Part shown: one piece after another, positions 54,501-64,000 of the stretch
Layout: each line of letters begins with the position of its first letter
Numbering within the stretch: the stretch's first letter is position 1
Source: Hyperoplus lanceolatus
Lineage: Eukaryota; Chordata; Actinopteri; Uranoscopiformes; Ammodytidae
Length of the DNA stretch: 64,000 bases
Direction: 5' to 3'
Assembly: GCA_026929865.2 (NCBI GenBank)
Contig: CM049406.2
Location: 27,803,501 to 27,867,500 of the forward strand
The notes under the pieces: generated by a model
The model's input: the letters and a program-made list of their open reading frames with translations, nothing else
Database searches by the model: none
Told to the model about the DNA's origin: nothing
Made by a program: the position numbers and the translations under genes

Positions 54501-57500
54501 ATGAAAAACAACTAGCTCAATTATTTTAAATTCCAAACAGGAAATAAGCTGTGGCCTCTTACCTGTGTGGGGATGAAGGGTGAGCGTGGGGAGTGGTTAA
54601 GGCTTCCCATCTGGCGCTGGGAGTTGTAGTTTGCGGGCTGAGGCTTGACGATGGCGGTGAGTTTGTGTGAGCCGTGATCCACTCGCCCTCCGTGGGAAAG
54701 GTTGATGAGAGCGCAGGAAGGGAGGCGGTACCCACGGGGAGTAGTACACCTGAGGACCAATCATAGGCCAGTTACGGGTTATTGTTATACAGTTATTGGT
54801 GGGAAATCTATCACACGCTTTATTCAACCAGTATGGATCGAGCAGTTCTGAGCAGCTGTTCAAGCAAGTCAACTGCTGCTATTCAACGATGGCCAACATT
54901 ATTAGAACACCTGCCATTTCAGTTATTTTTGTTGAATTGGCCCTTAAAATATCCATTAAACTAATGAAATATCAACAAATTCATCATTATGGTTTATTAA
55001 ACATAGAATAGAGCCATGATAAAGAGATTTAGGTGTTCCTTACAAAAAACAAATTAGGCCTATTACACACAAGCACTGTAAAGTACACTTTTGACCATGA
55101 TGCCACCAAGTCACACCAGAACGGAAAGGTAAGTAAAAAAAAGAAACTTTCAGACGGACAAATGAAGCATCTCTAAATTCTCAGTGCCGAAAAAGACCTC
55201 AACAGTGTCTTTAAGAACTGCACCAGATGCATCTTAAACAAGTAGAATATCAATGAAAAGTTCATTTGTTTCTGTAATTTAATTTAAAAAAGTGAAACTT
55301 CCATTTATTCTAGATTCAGGGAAATGAATCTAGAATAAACATTATTTTCAGAAGGTTGACATTTCTGTATTACAAATCCTTTTTTTGACTGGTTTTATGT
55401 CATCAGGGTTTTTCCTGCATAGAGAAAGTTTTGGCGCGCGCCAAAGCGGATTTCTCCAGCGCCAAAGGAAAATCAGGAACGCCAAAATGATAAAGATTGA
55501 GAATAAATATAGCTATTTAAAACCTCTCCAAATTCAGCCCAATTTAAGTCATCCTTCTTGAGGGGCTGGGCAATATCTTGAATTTCATTTTCGATTACTA
55601 TTACGGCTTCCCTCAATCATGAAAACAAAATAATCGTTATTAAACTATCATTGTTCCGCACGCCGGGGCATGCAGGCTTGTAAATGCAGCAAACCCTTCT
55701 GCTATGCGCTCCGCTCGGCCGCTCCCTCACCTGGTAGTTATATCGGCTGTTCCAGAGCAGTACGAGGGAGATGTTACGCATTGCCGGGTGTTTTGAAAAA
55801 CTTCTAGATGATGAGAATAAAAGGTAAAACTAATTGTGTTGTCTGAAAACACTACAGACTCACAACAAATTAAAATAATGTGCAAGATATGTCACGCGCG
55901 GACACGCGAGTCACGTAAGATACGCGACCACGAGAGAGAGAAAAGGCATTTAGGCTACGACCTGATCTGCACCTCTAAACATCCCCCGACCAACTTGTTT
56001 ATTCACTTTAAGTCGAATCCTAGTGGTCTATGACCAAGCAATCACTGAATAAAAAACACAGGAAGTTTAGGGCTCCTTGACTCCTGCCACCACAGCTGTC
56101 AACACTACAATGCAACTGCCTGCTCCTTTTTATTTTGACATAATTATTTTATTCAATTATTAAAAATATGTTTCACTTTTTTAGCCTATTTCTATTCTCC
56201 CTGTTTTCAGTTCAATTAGGCCTTTGTTTAAAGTCCAAAGTCATGGTGTTATTAGAAAAAAAACCTTGTTAAAAGTCAAATAAATGCATAATGCTCTTAA
56301 ATCAATGATTAACTGTCTTTAATAATCGTGATAACACAATGTGATTACTAAAAATAATCATGATTATGATTTTTTCATAATCAAGCAGCCCTACCTTCTT
56401 GCAATTTCCATGGTTTAGATCAATTAGAAACAATTAAAGTATTAAATAGGTAGGCCTAGTCATTATTAGTATTTTGACTTCATATCTTCATGTTGTTTAT
56501 TGTGATTTCATAAGCGTCAGTGAGCTCCATGGTAACGCAGTGATTGACAGGCTGACTGAAATGCTCTTTATCTGGACAGAAACTGCCCTCTCCCAACCCC
56601 ACACCCTCTTAAAATAAACCATTTGCCTTTACTGTTGCACATAGTTGCAACCCCAAAAAAAAGTTCGGTCGCGTACTGACCCCCCAAAAGCCCATTCTGA
56701 GCCAGGAAAAACCCTGGTCATGTTCTAATATTTTGAGATAATGGATTTTTTTGTTCCATGAGCCGTAAGCCGTAATCATCAAAATTACATATCTCACTTT
56801 GTGTAATGAATATAGAAGATACGAAAGTTACACTTTTAGAATGGACTCATCCATGATATTTAAGTTTCTTTAGATGTGTGTTGCTTTTTATTTGAGGTGT
56901 TGTTCTATTTTACATTTTCTAGCAGAGGAAATGTAAAGCAGTGTGAAAGAACCCACTACATACCGCCTGCAGCAACAGTAACCACAGTATTACCTGATGT
57001 TGAGACCTCCAGCAAATTCTTCATCAAAGAGCACTTCATAGAGGACCTCGGCCTCACGCTCAGCTGAAGGGCAGACACAAATAAAGAACCGTGAGAATGA
57101 TATGTCGTGTATAAATTGTATCCTTTGTAACAGAACATTCATGTGCATATTAGTCTCGCAAAGCCAGACCAAACTACAGCAAGTAGTATAGTCTGGAAGC
57201 ACTCCGTTTAGAGCCGTCTATTCGGGGGGGAAACTGGGCTGGCCTGTTTTTATTTCTTTAAACCAATCACAATCATCTACGGAGGGGCTAACCCCGGGAA
57301 GCAGCCAATGGAGGCATAGCGTTGTTTGCCGACGCCAGCACTTAATAGACGCTGGCGGAAATGGTCAAGCCAGACTATGTGCATATTAACTAGGGGTGTA
57401 ACAATGCAAGTATTCGTACCGAACCGTCACAATACAGGCCACACCGAACCGAACCGTACCACACCACAGCACATAATTATGGCGTAGATAACGGCAAGAA

Positions 57501-60500
57501 GACGTAAACAAACAGAATGTACCAGATTTTTTTTTTTTTTTTTTTTTTTAAAACAAGATAGTTTTATTGTTTTTTTTTTGTATAGAAAAGCGAAACAGTT
57601 GTTAAGTTGTTACAGACAAGTAGTGTGAAAGAATAAATAAAAAACAACTTATGCCACTTAAATCAATAGAATGTACCGGCTAGTTTTGATTTCAGTACAA
57701 AACTTGCACTTTTATTCGAGTATGATATTAGGTATCTTATTTATTGGAGACCTTGGTTGTTTGCAGCAGTATTTTCTTTTCTATACTGAAAAATAGGCTG
57801 CACGAGTAGTTAATGCTGCACAGTTTTTTTTTTTGTTTTTTTTTTAAAAATGGGATTTTTCCTCTTTGAGAACTGAACCGTGACTTCAAAACCGAGGTCA
57901 CGTACCAAACCGTGACTCTTGTGTACCATTACACCACTAATATTAACTTTAAAATGAGAGCATGTCTCCTCCTCACCTCCCTGTATGCCCATGACGGTGC
58001 CTCTCAGCCCCAGAGGGACAGTGAAGCTCTCCCTGATGTTGACCACCCTGTCAAACAGACGATACTCTGCGTCCGGGTCTGGAACTACGCCCTGCTGCTG
58101 CTCCAGAGGCTGCACACAATACAATACATTAGAAATACATAATGCAAATCATATGTTCAAATCGGATCGATTGTTGGTCAACTACTATCTTCTAAATCCA
58201 AAGAAAACATCTTAAAAAATGTTTTACTCCGACAGTCCAAACATCTTTTGGACTTTTGAGCTTGGAAAAATTACTTGAAAAATAACCAAAATAGTGAGGG
58301 GTTAATTTTCGGTCAATGAAAAAAAAAAATAAAATCTGGATGGTTTTGGTTTGATGACAGAATGTGATGAACAATGTCTAAAACTTTTAATTTCAAAATG
58401 ATTTTGGATAGTAATGGACATTTTTTTAATATATTCTACCACTCATTGTATTTCATTCTATCACTCATTGCATCATTGTATACGTTAAACATGGTCACAC
58501 TATAATATTGTTCTAATGCATTTATTCCTTTGCCTGTTGATTTAAATACAACTTATATTATCAGCATCATTGTTACAATAACTAGTCTCTAAAACCAGGT
58601 TGCTTAATATTTTAACTTTTTTCAAAGAACTCTAAAAAGTGTACATAACTTCAAACAGACCAAATCCTTCTTCAACACTACTTTTCACATCTTTGTATGA
58701 TGTCATCGAGTCCCATCCTGAGATTATCAATGAATGTGAAAGAAAACCTTCTCACCCTGAAGAGCAGATGAGGCTTGACAGTCACACGGACCTTCTTGGT
58801 GCTCTTCTTCACCTGAGAGAGAAGGAGAGAGCAGAGGGGTAATTAAACTGGGTGGGTACACATACACACACACACACAGCAGGAAATGGTGCAGCTTTTA
58901 TGCTTTGTGTGTAGGTGTGGTAGGATGGCCTAGAGTTAAGCGGGCCGACCAGTAACCATGAGGTCACTGATTCGATCCCCGGCACCGGACAGGAGGATGT
59001 TATTTGTAACATTAGTGGAAGCTGGTATTACATCTGCGGTGCCCACCATCTCTACCATTGTGTCCTTTACACAAACCCCCACACTGCTCCAGGGGCGCTG
59101 TACTATGGCTGACCCTGCGCTCTGACACCCTCAGAAGTGGGAAAACTTGAGAGGTGATGTGCAAAAAGACACATTTCAATGTGCCCTTTGTACAATTGCC
59201 TTAAAATGAAACTAACTTAACTATAATTACCTTGGCTTTCTCCGTGGCCTCCTCGATCTTCTCCACGATGGCCGTGTCCAGTACCTGCAGGTCACATGAG
59301 GAGCGGCTGACGGAGCTCACTGGGTGACCCTTCAGCCACGAGGTGATTTCAGACACCCTCTCCGCCCTGTCAGAAAGAAACACACCATTCATTATATTTA
59401 AATTCAAAAGAGAAAATTCCTTCTTCCTGTGCTGGTAAAAGTGTAACAGAATACAATACAGTAGAGCAAGAGGAAATGCTTTGTGTTTTTTTGTATAAGT
59501 CCAACTGCAGGTTGAAATGTGTGGGCCGTTTTTTTTTTTTTTTACCCATTCTGCTCCGCTCCAGGCCAGATGTCGTCTTCATAGAAAACATCGTCGTGAC
59601 TGTTCCTGGACACCAAGTTGAATACCTCTGAAAATCTATACAAGCAGGAAAAAAAAACACATACCAAAAAGATTAAATAGTGCATTATTCAATATAATAA
59701 CATGGCGTTGATAAATGCCCCGTTCTGATTGGTCCATCGTGGCATTCTACGGTCTGATATTTCTCCCTAACTGACCGTTGCTACGGACATTGGTCTAATG
59801 CAGCGGTTCCCAACCTTTTTTAGCCGCGCACCCCCTTCTATGCCCCAACCAGGTTGACGCACCCCCACACATGAAAAAAAAAATGCAACAAGCTTTTTTA
59901 TAGCCATATTAAAAGGTGGCATGTTTAATCATGCTCAAATGACCAGAACACACATGATAAAATAATCACGATCACAACAAGGGGCAGAAAGCAGATAAAA
60001 TGGGGAAAATATTATAGCCTAATATTTTGAGTCACGTTGAGCAACAATTGCAGCAAGTTTAAATGACCGTGGAGCAAACAACCCCGTCATCATAACACAG
60101 GTTATGGAAATAAAATTAGAACACCAGTCATTTTAAATAAATTGCGAGAATGAATGTAGAGGCCACAAACTAGGTGCGCATATGCGTAGAAGAAGATAAC
60201 TTTGCTTCATTTTGAATAGCCTCCATTTATTTATTAATTAAAATTCAAGTTTTTGATTCTAAATTTTACAAAGGAAATGTTTATTTACATGTCTTTATTG
60301 TGTGCAGAAAAAACACTGTACCCATATTGGTCAGAGTATAAGACAACCCCAATTATAAGACGAACCCCCCGTTTTTCAAAACTCAACTCAATACATTTTA
60401 TTTATTTAAATAATGTACGAAAATAAAAACGCATTGAAAAAAACACTTTTCTTCATTGCAAATAAACAGTAGGATAGTGCAAATAGACCGAACTCTGATG

Positions 60501-62110
60501 GGTTCACCACAGACTATTCTTCACACGCAAATTCCTCTGCCCCGCTGTGATCGCTCTCGCTGTCATCTCTCCTATACTCTGGTTCGGTGCATAGCGGGTC
60601 ATCCTCGCTGCTGTCCTCGGCATCTGAGACGCAGCATTTATTTAATGCTCATAGTTAATCACATAGCCTAGTGCTGAAACGAAAGCTATCAACGCCGTGG
60701 TTTAAGGCTGAAATGATAACCGGGGCACGTTAACGTTGTCGAGGGGAAGCCCTCCGAGATCTCCGTTGGTTTCAGTTTACAGCTCACAAAGTGACAATCA
60801 CCACCATCACATGGACAGCGTTTAAATAAAGCGTCTCATTCTTAAAATCATTAGAGCTTTGATGCAAATGAGGAAATCTGAACATTACAGCAGCAGTGCT
60901 GGTGCGTAAAAGGACAGCGCAGTTGGCATCTCTCCTCAGCACAATTGCAGCAGCTAAAAAGCCACAGTCGATCGCTCTGCCGATTCCTGCCTTTGACACG
61001 TTGACTGGCAACATAATGATTTGAGGCTTTGAATCGGCTTCGTCGATGTCCCGTGCCTCTTTTTTCTCTCCACACAAAGCGTTCTCTCTCCAAGCGCACA
61101 AACGCCCGGCCGCTTCCGAGAGCACAGCCAGTGTTCCACCCGATTAAAAAAAGAAAATAAACAACTTGGAAAACACGACCCGACTTTTTACGACCTATTT
61201 CCGCGAAAATAAATCCCTCTTATACTCGGACCAATATGGATTGTGTAATGATCAGACCGCCATTACATTTTTCATCTCGCGCACCCCCTAGCAGCAGCTC
61301 ACGCACCCCCAGGGGTGCGCACACCACACTTTGGGAATCCCTGGTCTAATGGGTCACTTTACAAGCTTTAAACAAAGCATTCCACTCATACCTTTTGGTA
61401 TAGGCTTCCTGATGCTACATTTCACAAGATTACATGGAACTTATCACTATGATGTGACTACGCCAAATACTAATTTTTACTGACAGCCCTTGAACACATC
61501 CAGTATTGCCACAGTTACTTTGAAAAAGTAATCTGATTACTGATTACTCCTTGAAATAGTAACTTAGTTACTTTACTGATTACTTGATGTTAAAAGTAAC
61601 TAAGTTAGATTACAAGTTACTTTAAATGTTACTTTACAGGTTTTGAAACCCATATATCTCAATTTAAAACATGCACATATTAAGAATCATTGAAAATATA
61701 TAAAATAAAGCTTGTAGGCTAGTAGCCTATAGGCATACTGTTTTCAAAATAATAAAAATTATGTTTTGAAAAAAGTAATCAAAAAAAAAAAACCTTTTTC
61801 CCCCCATGAAAATAAATGCATTCCTCCAAAGTGCAAAGACAGTAGCAGTGTCTTTAAACTTAATGTGCTTGGCCCTTCACTCTCATGCATTAATTTGACT
61901 TTTCTCTGCGATGTCTCATGTGTTGATAGACTGGGTGTGTGCGGCCACCGGTCGCCACGTGACTATAAGTTTCCAAGTTTTAAACACTTCTATCTCTTCA
62001 ACGTCACCGTACCCGAATCCTAAATATCCCCATAGCAGACAGTATATTTCATGGAGGGGGAAACGTTTGTTTTGCGCCACAGTTCAGCTTAGACTCGGCC
62101 GTAATGCTAC

Positions 62111-62172
<62 letters not shown>

Positions 62173-62755
62173 TACCAAAAAGACGAGAGGAACGGTTGGA
62201 GCAGTTGGAGAGTTTAGAGACACAGGCGCGCACATTTATTTACATTAAATCGCAGTCATTTGTGCATTTATGTAAAATGTTTCACTAAGGAAAATGACAA
62301 AAAGTAACGCACAGTAACTTGGATGAGTAACTTTAATCTGATTACTGGTTTGGAGATAGTAACGCGTTAGATTACTCGTTACTGAAAAAAGAGGTCCGAT
62401 GCCGGTACAGCGTTACCAGGCATTACACACCACCACATTTTTTATGACGGTATCCACGGTAATTAAAGGAATACCGTTGCTATTTTTTAAATACGGTAAT
62501 ACCTCCCAACCCTAACTTTTAGTGTGAATAAAATGAAGAATGAAGGTGTAACTGGTCGGCACTATGACCCTGGATGAGTAGAGAATGAGACAGGAGCTAA
62601 TGGTTTACCGATCCAGGTATTCTGCTAGCAGGTCCTCCACGGCATTGGAGTACAGCCATTCCTTCTCCGTTTTCTTGGTGTAGCCGGGAACCTCCTCGTT
62701 CTTCTTGTTGAACTTCAGGTTTAGGCCCACATTGGCCTTCTGCTCTCCACAGGGA
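45789..62755 (-). CDS. xrn1: 5'-3' exoribonuclease 1, 3' half (17 exons)
   Basis: XRN1 degrades decapped 5'-monophosphate mRNA in the cytoplasm and P-bodies. Exons, 5' to 3': 62755-62609, 59635-59546, 59366-59231, 58812-58756, 58109-57977, 57063-56994, 54749-54563, 53983-53894, 53796-53713, 52263-52183, 50930-50793, 48702-48576, 47984-47827, 47670-47560, 47456-47351, 46882-46683 and 46136-45789. All have AG/GT borders and compatible phases: 753 codons and a stop. Diagnostic stretches are CGEQKANVGLNLKFNKKNEE, ITSWLKGHPVSSVSRSSCDL, KKVRVTVKPHLL, DRVVNIRESFTVPLGLRGTV (SH3-like domain), LTAIVKPQPA, SPQSFAM, CQVKLSNGLMVHGPQC and the end KLAVNFEAAKVSE. These match XRN1, not nuclear XRN2. The N-terminal nuclease core lies right of the window. 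The tail is Pro/Gln/Ser-rich and probably disordered. In animals the XRN1 C-terminus contacts decapping factors such as EDC4 or DCP1. Confidence 0.97.
46140..46560 (+). repeat. Dispersed repeat R, copy 2
   Basis: It shares CTGCTAGAAACTGTTTTC, GGCAGTTAGAGTCAGGGGTA and TTTTTTGAACGCAGGTTTTC with 41864-42440 and occupies most of the last xrn1 intron (46137-46682). Class unknown. Confidence 0.55.
46683..46882 (-). CDS. xrn1: xrn1 penultimate exon with a His-Asn repeat
   Basis: It encodes the GFGPAPMWGMPLPP region, a (His-Asn)n run and GSHNQFVPLQ, the last corresponding to HNQFIPLQ of vertebrate XRN1. The HN run is written by five near-perfect CACAAC hexamers (about 46787-46818), a coding microsatellite that can change length in frame. 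Confidence 0.93.
47827..47984 (-). CDS. xrn1: xrn1 exon with a tandem (NAGNAG) acceptor
   Basis: It encodes NMNAPHGDGAALAPPGLSG and then VSELACVCVALGMPPPDSSF, matching the XRN1 motif VTELSRICSLVGMPQPDFSF. The acceptor reads CCAGCAGCC on the minus strand, so splicing at the first or second AG gives GCA-GCC or GCC, one alanine more or less. Both keep the frame. Confidence 0.93.
48030..48438. mobile_element. 0.4-kb MITE, copy 2, in an xrn1 intron
   Basis: It is collinear with 37444-37848 in the same orientation (AATCTAGTTAGGATGCAG, GTCAGAATCGCCCAAATAG). Its ends are degraded (CCAAAATCGCATAGTCTTTC). A TCA/ATC trinucleotide run follows at 48468-48500. Confidence 0.7.
48965..50571 (-). mobile_element. 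Tc1-like transposon, full length with long inverted ends
   Basis: Bounded by TA on both sides (48963-48964 and 50572-50573) with termini CAGGTCCTTCTCA. The ends form long inverted repeats of about 200 bp with internal repeats of AAAAAATTAGCATAT, the IR/DR layout of many Tc1 elements. It carries the transposase gene at 49233-50240 and lies in the xrn1 intron 48703-50792, in the same orientation as xrn1. Confidence 0.95.
49233..50240 (-). pseudogene. Tc1 transposase with one nonsense codon
   Basis: The minus-strand frame of 336 codons begins MGKTADLTAVQKAIID. It has an HTH DNA-binding region (KEISERIGCSQSAVSRHL), a second helix-turn-helix (TSRATVHRRVQEMGY), and the DD34E catalytic core: FSDESKF (Asp), FIFQQDLAPAHSA (Asp) and NSPDLNPIEIMW (Glu). 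The only disabling lesion I see is TGA at 49556-49554, directly before the second Asp motif. The frame is the same on both sides and ends at a normal stop after ISVKGFPTKCA. This points to recent inactivation. Confidence 0.93.
51111..52140. mobile_element. 1.0-kb hAT-like TIR element in an xrn1 intron
   Basis: Inverted ends GGGCCCACTCACACTAG and, inverted from the right, GGGGCCACTCACACTAG. The flanks TCATTTA (51104-51110) and TCAATTA (52141-52147) are an imperfect target duplication. The interior has a local inverted repeat (CACACCTCTCCCAGGTGTG near 52000) and no intact gene. Confidence 0.75.
52264..53712. other. xrn1 intron, one dispersed repeat
   Basis: 53330-53640 contains the inverted partner of the repeat at 6470-6890 (CTTCCTGTCAGTGACTGCAG, TAGCAGTCCCCTCC). 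The rest shows nothing recognisable. Confidence 0.5.
55404..56716. mobile_element. hAT-like element (CAGGG ends, 5-bp duplication)
   Basis: Perfect inverted ends CAGGGTTTTTCCTG and direct repeats GTCAT (55399-55403 and 56717-56721). The subterminal sequence includes GGCGCGCGCC. A 5-bp duplication with CAGGG ends suits hAT5-type families. It hosts the element 55561-56393. Confidence 0.7.
55561..56393. mobile_element. hAT element with BED-finger remnant
   Basis: A perfect 8-bp target duplication CCTTCTTG (55553-55560 and 56394-56401) and TIR-like ends AGGGGCTGGGCAAT and, inverted, TAGGGCTGCTTGAT. A plus-strand frame at 55836-56033 reads MCKICHARTRES, then PPTNLFIHFKSNPSGL, resembling the BED zinc finger (C..C and NLF.H) at the start of hAT transposases. 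The catalytic part is missing. Confidence 0.85.
57151..57377. mobile_element. MITE with 9-bp target duplication, copy 2
   Basis: Ends TAGTCTCGCAAAGCCAGACC and, inverted, TAGTCTGGCTTGACC. A perfect 9-bp direct repeat TGTGCATAT flanks it (57142-57150 and 57378-57386). Same type as 35142-35454. Confidence 0.85.
57391..57939. mobile_element. Non-autonomous hAT element, 549 bp
   Basis: Inverted ends TAGGGGTGTAAC and, inverted from the right, TAGTGGTGTAATGGTAC. Perfect 8-bp duplication ATATTAAC (57383-57390 and 57940-57947). The subterminal regions have repeated GAACCG/CGGTT motifs; inside are poly-T runs and no gene. Its edge lies 37 nt from the donor site of the xrn1 exon 58109-57977. Confidence 0.9.
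57977..58109 (-). CDS. xrn1: xrn1 exon encoding the SH3-like domain core
   Basis: It encodes PLEQQQGVVPDPDAEYRLFD then RVVNIRESFTVPLGLRGTVM, near-identical to human XRN1. This is the SH3-like domain that packs against the nuclease core. The exon ends in phase 1 and continues with EREAEVLYEVLFDEEF in the next exon. Confidence 0.95.
58915..59218 (+). mobile_element. tRNA-derived SINE antisense to xrn1
   Basis: The head has an A-box-like GATGGCCTAGAGTTAAGCGG and a B box GATTCGATCCC. The body contains CACTGCTCCAGGGGCGCTGT and the end ATGTGCCCTTTGTACAATTG. It fills most of the 418-bp xrn1 intron 58813-59230. It is not a functional tRNA. Confidence 0.75.
59801..61343. mobile_element. hAT element, 1.54 kb, in an xrn1 intron
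   Basis: Ends CAGCGGTTCCCAA and, inverted, CAGGGATTCCCAAA. Perfect 8-bp target duplication GTCTAATG (59793-59800 and 61344-61351). The subterminal GCGCACCCCC motif occurs on both sides. No transposase seen. It carries a nested TIR element at about 60327-61245. Confidence 0.9.
60327..61245. mobile_element. TIR element nested in a hAT element
   Basis: Inverted ends: CCATATTGGTCAGAGTATAA on the left, and CCATATTGGTCCGAGTATAA on the right read inverted. Near the right end ACGACCCGACTTTTTACGAC resembles the inverted GTCGGGTCGTCTTATATTTG part of the repeats at 28631-29385 and 30451-34625. No intact gene. Confidence 0.65.
61498..62440. mobile_element. hAT-like element with TAACGCGTTA subtermini
   Basis: Both flanks are rich in AGTAATCTGATTAC and GTAACTTAGTTAC motifs, and AGTAACGCGTTAGATTACTC occurs near the right end. 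The pattern is typical of a common teleost hAT group. Exact ends and duplication were not resolved. It contains an AC microsatellite at 62117-62169. Confidence 0.5.
62117..62169 (+). repeat. (CA)n microsatellite
   Basis: An uninterrupted CA run of about 53 bp. Confidence 0.93.
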
Positions 62756-63195
62756 CTGCAGACAGAAAACACACACAGAGACAGAGACAGAGAGAGAGAG
62801 AGAGAGAAATCTAAACAGTTAACTGAGAAGGCTGCACAAAAAATGAGCTCCTGAAACTACATCAAAACATGGACCTTAACAGCGACATTTTTAAAAGAAA
62901 AACCAGCTAACTTTCAAACAAAAAGGACTCTAAAGGAGAGGTAATCACTTTATAATCAAAAAAGAAGAAAGCAAATACCATATTTGTGTATATAATTTAA
63001 ATCAAAACAAACAGATGCTATCAGAAGCTAGCTGTCAACTGGGCATCAACTGCATCAACTGCTGTAGGCTAACACCTGTCAGTGTTTAGAGCATCTCTAA
63101 GGAGAGACTGGAATGAGTGGGATTGAAGAGGAGGTGTTTTGTAAATATAAGGAAAGGAGGAAAAGGAACATACCAAAAAGCAAGCAAAGATAACT

Positions 63196-64000
63196 GTGTT
63201 CAAAAAAAAAAAGACAATAGACTTCCTTGAGGAACAGTCAATACTAAGTAAAAGTCAGATTGGCTTCCCCCCAAAACACCGCACCACTGACCATGTATAT
63301 ACGCTTCACACTTTAATTAACAAACATGTACAACAAACGAAAAATGGAAAAATATTCTCTTGCTTCATTGATTTTAAGAAAGCTTTTGATTCTATTTGGC
63401 ATGAAGGGCTCTTTTACAGACTCTTAAATTGTGGTATAGGTGGCAAAACCTATGATCTGGTAAAATCCATGTATTTGGAAAACATGTGTGCTGTCAAAAT
63501 TGGAGATAAACAAACAGAATTCTTCCCCCAGAGAAGAGGCGTTCGGCAGGGTTGCAATCTAAGTCCGACTTTATTTAATATATATATAAATGAACTGGCT
63601 GTTGAGTTAGATCAATGTGCTGCTCCTGGCCTCTCCCTCCTAGATAGAGAGGTGAAGTCCTTGTTTTACGCTGATGACCTTGTTCTACTGTCTCCTACTG
63701 AACAAGGACTACAGCAACAGTTGGACGTAGTAGAACAGTACTGTCAGAACTGGGCCCTGGCAGTAAACATGAAGAAAACCAACATCATGATCTTTCAAAA
63801 ACGCCCCAGGTGTCATGAGAACAAACATCAATTTACCATTGATAATCATGTCATTGAACACAGTATGAGTTATACCTACCTTGGTATAACCATAACAGCA
63901 TCAGGGAGTTTCAACTTGGCAGTGAATGTACTAAAAGAAAAAGCTTGAAGAGCTCTATTTGCAATTAAGAGAATTTTATAATTTCCAAATTCCAATAAAA
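63196..64000 (+). pseudogene. LINE reverse transcriptase, 5'-truncated, runs off the window
   Basis: From about 63205 the plus strand encodes the middle of a non-LTR reverse transcriptase: IDFLEEQSILSKSQIGF, TTDHVYTLHTLINKH, motif A FIDFKKAFDSIWHEGL (about residue 60), motif B GVRQGCNLSPTLFNIYINEL, motif C YADDLVLLSPT (about residue 158) and YLGITITASGSFN. A TGA at 63946-63948 interrupts the frame; RALFAIKRIL continues just after it. The 5' part is missing. The clade is not settled (clearly not RTE/Rex3). It is antisense to xrn1, in an intron. Confidence 0.88.

Larger units (their letters stand above)
55236..56870. mobile_element. Tc1/mariner remnant hosting nested insertions
   Basis: The left piece (about 55236-55403) and right piece (about 56717-56870) look like inverted-repeat ends of an old Tc1-type element (AGAATATCAATGAAAAGTTC; GTTCTAATATTTTGAGATAA; CATGAGCCGTAAGCCG). 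The centre is replaced by the element 55404-56716. Confidence 0.55.

Noticed and set aside
45789-62755. Assignment as XRN2
   Set aside because: The SH3-like domain and the long tail ending KLAVNFEAAKVSE are XRN1 features; XRN2 lacks them.

Overview
The window is vertebrate nuclear DNA, almost certainly from a teleost fish. It carries two intron-rich genes of RNA metabolism, both cut by the window edges, in a dense field of fish-type transposable elements: Rex3/RTE and other LINEs, Tc1/mariner, hAT, Harbinger-like MITEs, tRNA-derived SINEs and long AC/GT microsatellites. There is no operon, CRISPR array or prokaryotic signal.

Left part (about 1-18 kb, + strand). The 3' half of a polypyrimidine-tract-binding-protein gene, best matched to PTBP2. 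Ten coding exons (2318-15943) join in frame into 340 codons running from inside RRM2 through the Ala-rich linker, RRM3 and RRM4 to a ...SFSKSTI C-terminus. It keeps the conserved 34-nt exon whose skipping causes a frameshift and stop; here the stop would fall at 13072-13074. It also has an in-frame 78-nt linker exon. Introns hold head-to-head Tc1 fragments (1-2242), TIR elements, a SINE and a 162-bp GT tract. One intron is about 95% a single TIR transposon that itself carries an L1 3' end.

Middle (about 18-45 kb). Roughly 30 kb of intergenic, repeat-built sequence between two convergent genes. It includes a 709-bp hAT element with a perfect 8-bp target duplication, a 5.6-kb region of nested inverted repeats (24373-29955), a degenerate near-full-length Rex3 (30616-33916) inside an older repeat, a younger 5'-truncated Rex3 with an open reverse-transcriptase frame and a 12-bp target duplication (39675-41851), and a Harbinger-like MITE whose sister copy lies in reverse orientation in the first gene.

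Right part (about 45-63 kb, - strand). The 3' half of XRN1, the cytoplasmic 5'-3' exoribonuclease. Seventeen coding exons (62755 down to 45789) join in frame into 753 codons, covering the end of the structured core, the SH3-like domain and the long low-complexity tail to ...VNFEAAKVSE. Introns carry a nearly intact Tc1 transposon with one nonsense codon, several hAT/MITE insertions with exact 8- or 9-bp target duplications (one three-level nest), a SINE, and at the window edge a 5'-truncated LINE reverse transcriptase.

Both genes act on mRNA: PTBP2 on splicing in the nucleus, XRN1 on decay of decapped or NMD-cleaved RNA in the cytoplasm. Their adjacency looks incidental. I found no new multi-gene system. 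The most notable items are the poison-type splice switch in ptbp2, the large palindromic repeat complex, the transposon that fills a ptbp2 intron, and the well-dated nested insertions.
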